From: Nemopilema nomurai
Taxonomy: Eukaryota > Cnidaria > Scyphozoa > Rhizostomeae > Rhizostomatidae
Length of the DNA stretch: 64,000 nucleotides
Direction: 5' to 3'
NCBI GenBank assembly: GCA_003864495.1
Contig: PEDN01001357.1
Span: forward strand, 558,001 to 622,000
Positions 61,201-64,000 of this stretch are shown piece by piece (position 1 is the stretch's first letter; each line of letters starts with the position of its first letter). The notes below the pieces were generated by a model. That model made no database searches. It was not told where the DNA came from and worked only from the letters and a program-made list of their open reading frames with translations. Position numbers and translations under genes: made by a program.

Positions 61201-63599
61201 TATTGTTGGTGGGGCTCCTAAAGGATCATTGGGGAGAGGAATGGTAAGCAGCTTTGTTGTGTTATCTCATATGTAGTAGTATTTTGTACAACCCTAGATT
61301 GAACCACACATTTTTTCCATTTCCTCTCCTCATGGACTACTAGCCGAACATAACTGTTTAACGTCTTCAAATAAAATATAAATATGTTGTCTTATGATTC
61401 AGCCAAGACTTTCTTTCATGGCCTTTTATTCTATATAGTTCTTTCTCGGCTGAATTTCTTAAATAACATCCAGTGTCACATTTTCTATTTTGAAGACAAT
61501 CTTCATTCTTTTCAACTATTCCATAAATAGGTGATAATTTACGAAATGGGTGGATCTATGCCGACAAAGTCTGTGATTGAGAATCCGGATCCCAACTCCC
61601 ATGTAGGTACCAAAGAAATATGTCTCACTATTACTCTTCTTATCTATAACTTACATTCATACAACAATAATACCCCTGGCACTATCAGTAACAATAATAT
61701 CTCGATTACCATTAGCAACAAATGTATTGTCCGTTACCATTAGCAACAATTTTTTTTCGTCCTCCGTAATGTAGTGTCTTTATGGTAATGTTTTTTTTTG
61801 ATAAACTATTCTAACTTTAGACTTTTTATCTCAAGTGCTACCCATAGTGGTAACTTGATAACCATGTGTCCATTTCCACTCTGAATAGGACAATGCAACT
61901 TACGTTTAGTTTATCTGTTTGTTGTTGTTTTAATTTCCATCAAATATGTGTAAGAAAACAAATGTATCTCTGTTATCGTTTGCAACAATACCATATCAAT
62001 TACCCTTAGCAAAAATAATATCTCTGTCACCATTAGCAACAATAATTCGTCTGTCACCATTAACAACAATAATATCTCAACAAATCTCTGTTATTGTTAG
62101 CAATAATAATACCAGCGTTACCTTAAGCAATGATAAGAAACATTTTATATTATTTGTCAATCGTAGGATTTGCCTGACAAATTATATCTTTTCATACAGA
62201 GCGGATCTTACTTTGGAGCTGCTGTATGTACAGTTGACCTGAATAAAGATGGGTGAGTAGTGTGACTGTCTTTGCTTGTTTTTCAGTTCCCATCTAAGAT
62301 CTTATCTTTAGGGCCTCTGATGCGTCCCAAAAAGTTGGGGGGAGGGGGCGGAGATAAATTTTGTTGGGGTTTAGAAAGACAATATAAAGAAAAGAATTCT
62401 ATAAGGTGCGTTTTAGCCCCCTGTCAATGCCCCCTACCCCTACGGTCTGTAAGAGGCGTTCTACATGGCAGGCCAGTTGCAAGAGCGAGAGGAAGAAAAA
62501 GCTCTCGTTCCATCCAGTGCTAATCATGAATCTCTTTTCTAATCTCCTCTTACGTCATGTGACTTGTAAGTTGATCATGCTTTAGGAGAGTAAGCCTGCC
62601 ACAGATCTCCAAACGCCCAAATTTATTATCCGTTTTCTATCAGGTATTACATATTTATAAAGCTCTGCGTAGCTTTAACTATCTAATTAGCATCTCTCTT
62701 TAATTACCCTTCCAACTGCAATCTTTGTTCACTTAAACTCATTTAGGACTGCCATTTTTGCCAGTACTGTGCAATACGGCTCATAAACAAATTTATCAAG
62801 TTACAACAAACTTTCACGTTTACCATGGCTATTTTGTAACGCGTGTTCTTTTTTCTTGTCACAGAAAGCCAGATCTTTTAATTGGTGCACCGTTTTTCAC
62901 AGTCAAGGATGAGGATGAAGGAAAAGTTTTCATTTACCTCAGTGACTTAAAGGTTAACTTCTATATGATTGACTTTACTGGCTATTCCTAAGTGCCTTTA
63001 TTCATTTGGAATCTATACATTCTTAACCATTCCTTTTTGGGATCTTCTTGGAAATGACTCTTTTCAATCAAACTTCATGTATAAAAGTTAGAAAGCAGAC
63101 TGATTTTTACTTTGATCAACAGTTGTAAGCTCTGAAGCCTTCCATTTGATTAACCTTTGGAGATTGGATCGTAAAATGATATATTCTTTTTTATGTGAAA
63201 ATTCATCATATTTGAGCATTGTTTCTGTGCCCTATATATGTCCTTTATAAACTTTCTCTACATTATGTATAAGAATGAGAAAAGTACTTATCTTCATATT
63301 TCTCCTTAAAAGACCAGAGCTTATAGCTGTTTTATAGTAGCACATACTACACTTGATATTGAACATGTTTTGATCCAGGTAAACGTTTTGAAACAGGCAA
63401 AAACACTCAAGCAAACTTCTTGTCTCTTTGTTTCACTGTTTCCTTTAATGTCTCAGCATGATGCACGTAATTGTTTTGAAACGTTTTGAATTGTAGGGCA
63501 CTGTTAATCATGTCGGTGACCTACCGGGTGAGACACCAGGTGGGAGATTTGGCACTACCATCACTTCAGTTGGTGACCTCAACCAAGATGGCTACCCTG
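55291..63599 (+). CDS. Integrin alpha chain, 5' part (continues past the window)
   Basis: Twelve exons are visible: 55291-55466, 56553-56665, 57175-57251, 58268-58385, 58569-58676, 59423-59521, 60046-60099, 61200-61243, 61531-61602, 62200-62252, 62865-62952, 63497-63599. They give 368 in-frame residues. A signal peptide (about 1-25) is followed by FNLDTR, the typical integrin alpha N-terminus. FG-GAP blades of the beta-propeller follow: YFGYAVA..AVVGAPKG, QWMGGSV..VCAPRFKD, YGYALQGFS-type and GYSVAWGQFSD, then IVGGAPKG. Two blades carry calcium loops (DLNKDGKPDLLIGAP, DLNQDGYP). No I domain is inserted between blades 2 and 3, as in non-vertebrate integrins. The chain would pair with a beta subunit at the plasma membrane for matrix or cell adhesion. 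The intron after 58676 may use a GC donor. The leg, membrane and cytoplasmic parts lie beyond 64000. Confidence 0.92.
56935..57010 (+). mobile_element. tRNA-derived SINE head
   Basis: GCTCAGTGGTTAGTGGC (A-box-like, about 56941) and GGTTCGAGTCC (perfect B box, 56983-56993) have the spacing of a tRNA-type internal promoter. No acceptor stem pairs at the ends, so it is not a working tRNA. It lies in integrin intron 2; the 3' boundary is not clear. Confidence 0.6.
57596..57847. mobile_element. Candidate MITE with G/C-run inverted ends
   Basis: GTTCTTAATTGTAGGGGGG at 57596 is mirrored by CCCCCCTACAATTAGGAAC ending at 57847, with one mismatch. The 252-bp interior is purine-rich and non-coding. It lies in integrin intron 3. 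No target duplication is clear. Confidence 0.55.
58469..58558. repeat. 45-bp tandem duplication just before an integrin exon
   Basis: CTCTGCATGATGGATAGAAT begins at 58469 and again at 58514, each followed by a TACGTTCCATG block. The second copy ends next to the acceptor of the exon at 58569. Confidence 0.8.
61661..62135. repeat. Interrupted minisatellite of ACCATTAGCAACAAT units
   Basis: Units of about 25-28 bp, of the form TAATATCTCT-GTCACCATTAGCAACAA, occur in two clusters (61661-61750 and 61970-62135) within one integrin intron. They are separated by about 220 bp of other sequence. Confidence 0.7.
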
Positions 63600-64000
63600 G
63601 TAACCCTTCTTTCTAGAGTCTTTATTGGTATTTCCACTACTACGCCAAGTTGCTGCATGTTTCCTAGTTCCCTTGTTCACTGGCAAACGAAACCTCGGCA
63701 CTAGTTAGCTAAATTATTTTTTTGATTTTCATCATGACAGTTACTAGCATGGATGGCCTTAACGCTACCGTGTTTTGCATACTCAAAACCAAAGCTCATT
63801 TTGACATTGGTAATGAAAACCTTGGACGACAATTAAGCAATGCATTTCCACAAAGCCAGTTAACTCACGTTTATCAGTTCCCATACAATTTTCCCAAAGG
63901 CCATCCTCAGATGATGCTAATAGAATTCCTACAGGAAGCTTCAAATATTCTCTCTTTCTTTTGAGATGCCCTTCCTCTGAGTGATCTGAGTGTTTTAAGC
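63600..64000. other. Integrin intron, incomplete at window end
   Basis: After the donor at 63600 no in-phase exon with FG-GAP sequence follows. An open frame at 63722-63964 does not resemble an integrin and ends in a stop, so the next exon is taken to lie beyond the window. Confidence 0.5.

Noticed and set aside
63722..63964. Phase-compatible segment after ATGACAG as the next integrin exon
   Set aside because: The translation lacks FG-GAP sequence and ends in a stop, whereas the preceding exon ends in a calcium loop that must be followed by a GAP motif.

Overview
This is metazoan nuclear DNA: AT-rich, intron-dense, with GT-AG introns of roughly 200-1600 bp and small exons. Its genes have clear animal homologues (DNA2, integrin alpha, PPP1R42/LRRC67, C8orf76, OSER1, a rhodopsin-like GPCR, a C-type lectin, a fibronectin type II protein). 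The gene mix, the compact gene spacing and the secreted acidic/cationic peptide precursor fit a cnidarian, probably an anthozoan. That placement is an inference, not something one sequence proves. All gene models were spliced by eye, using splice-site consensus and codon phase. Where I give a total length, the phases closed exactly over all listed exons.

Layout. 509-1634 (+): a three-exon secreted precursor with an acidic pro-segment and an arginine-dominated tail, the most novel-looking gene here. 3845-5991 (-): a dual-specificity phosphatase, head-to-head with 6470-8756 (+), an OSER1-like stress-response protein; they share a 478-bp promoter with a perfect CRE and a YY1-like site. 10697-11801 (+): a small acylated MORN-repeat protein. 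13190-14087 (-): the 3' part of a fibronectin type II gene. 14586-18604 (-): a C-type lectin with a signal peptide, a Ser/Thr/Pro stalk and a hydrophobic GPI-like tail; its introns hold a hAT-type MITE and a nested inverted/direct repeat. 20167-23220 (+): PPP1R42. 25309-25898 (+): a small protein with a myristoylation/palmitoylation-type N-terminus. 27649-31309 (+): the C8orf76 orthologue. 32922-34073 (-): an intronless peptide-receptor-like GPCR. 34881-50064 (+): DNA2, 22 exons, with a long N-terminal extension beginning with a PIP box; its promoter carries E2F-like sites beside a MITE. 52256-53716 (+): a Myb/SANT-like plus coiled-coil protein. 55291 to beyond the window (+): an integrin alpha chain without an I domain in the visible part.

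The genes do not form one pathway. They read as an ordinary gene-dense metazoan region: genome maintenance (DNA2), stress response (OSER1), ciliary/centrosomal function (PPP1R42, perhaps the MORN protein), and extracellular recognition, adhesion or defence (lectin, FN2 protein, cationic precursor, integrin). Intergenic gaps are 0.5-2.2 kb and hold no further gene that I can support. Non-coding structure of interest includes five TIR-type or tRNA-derived mobile elements, several minisatellites and diverged tandem duplications inside introns, and a candidate GC-AG intron in the integrin gene.
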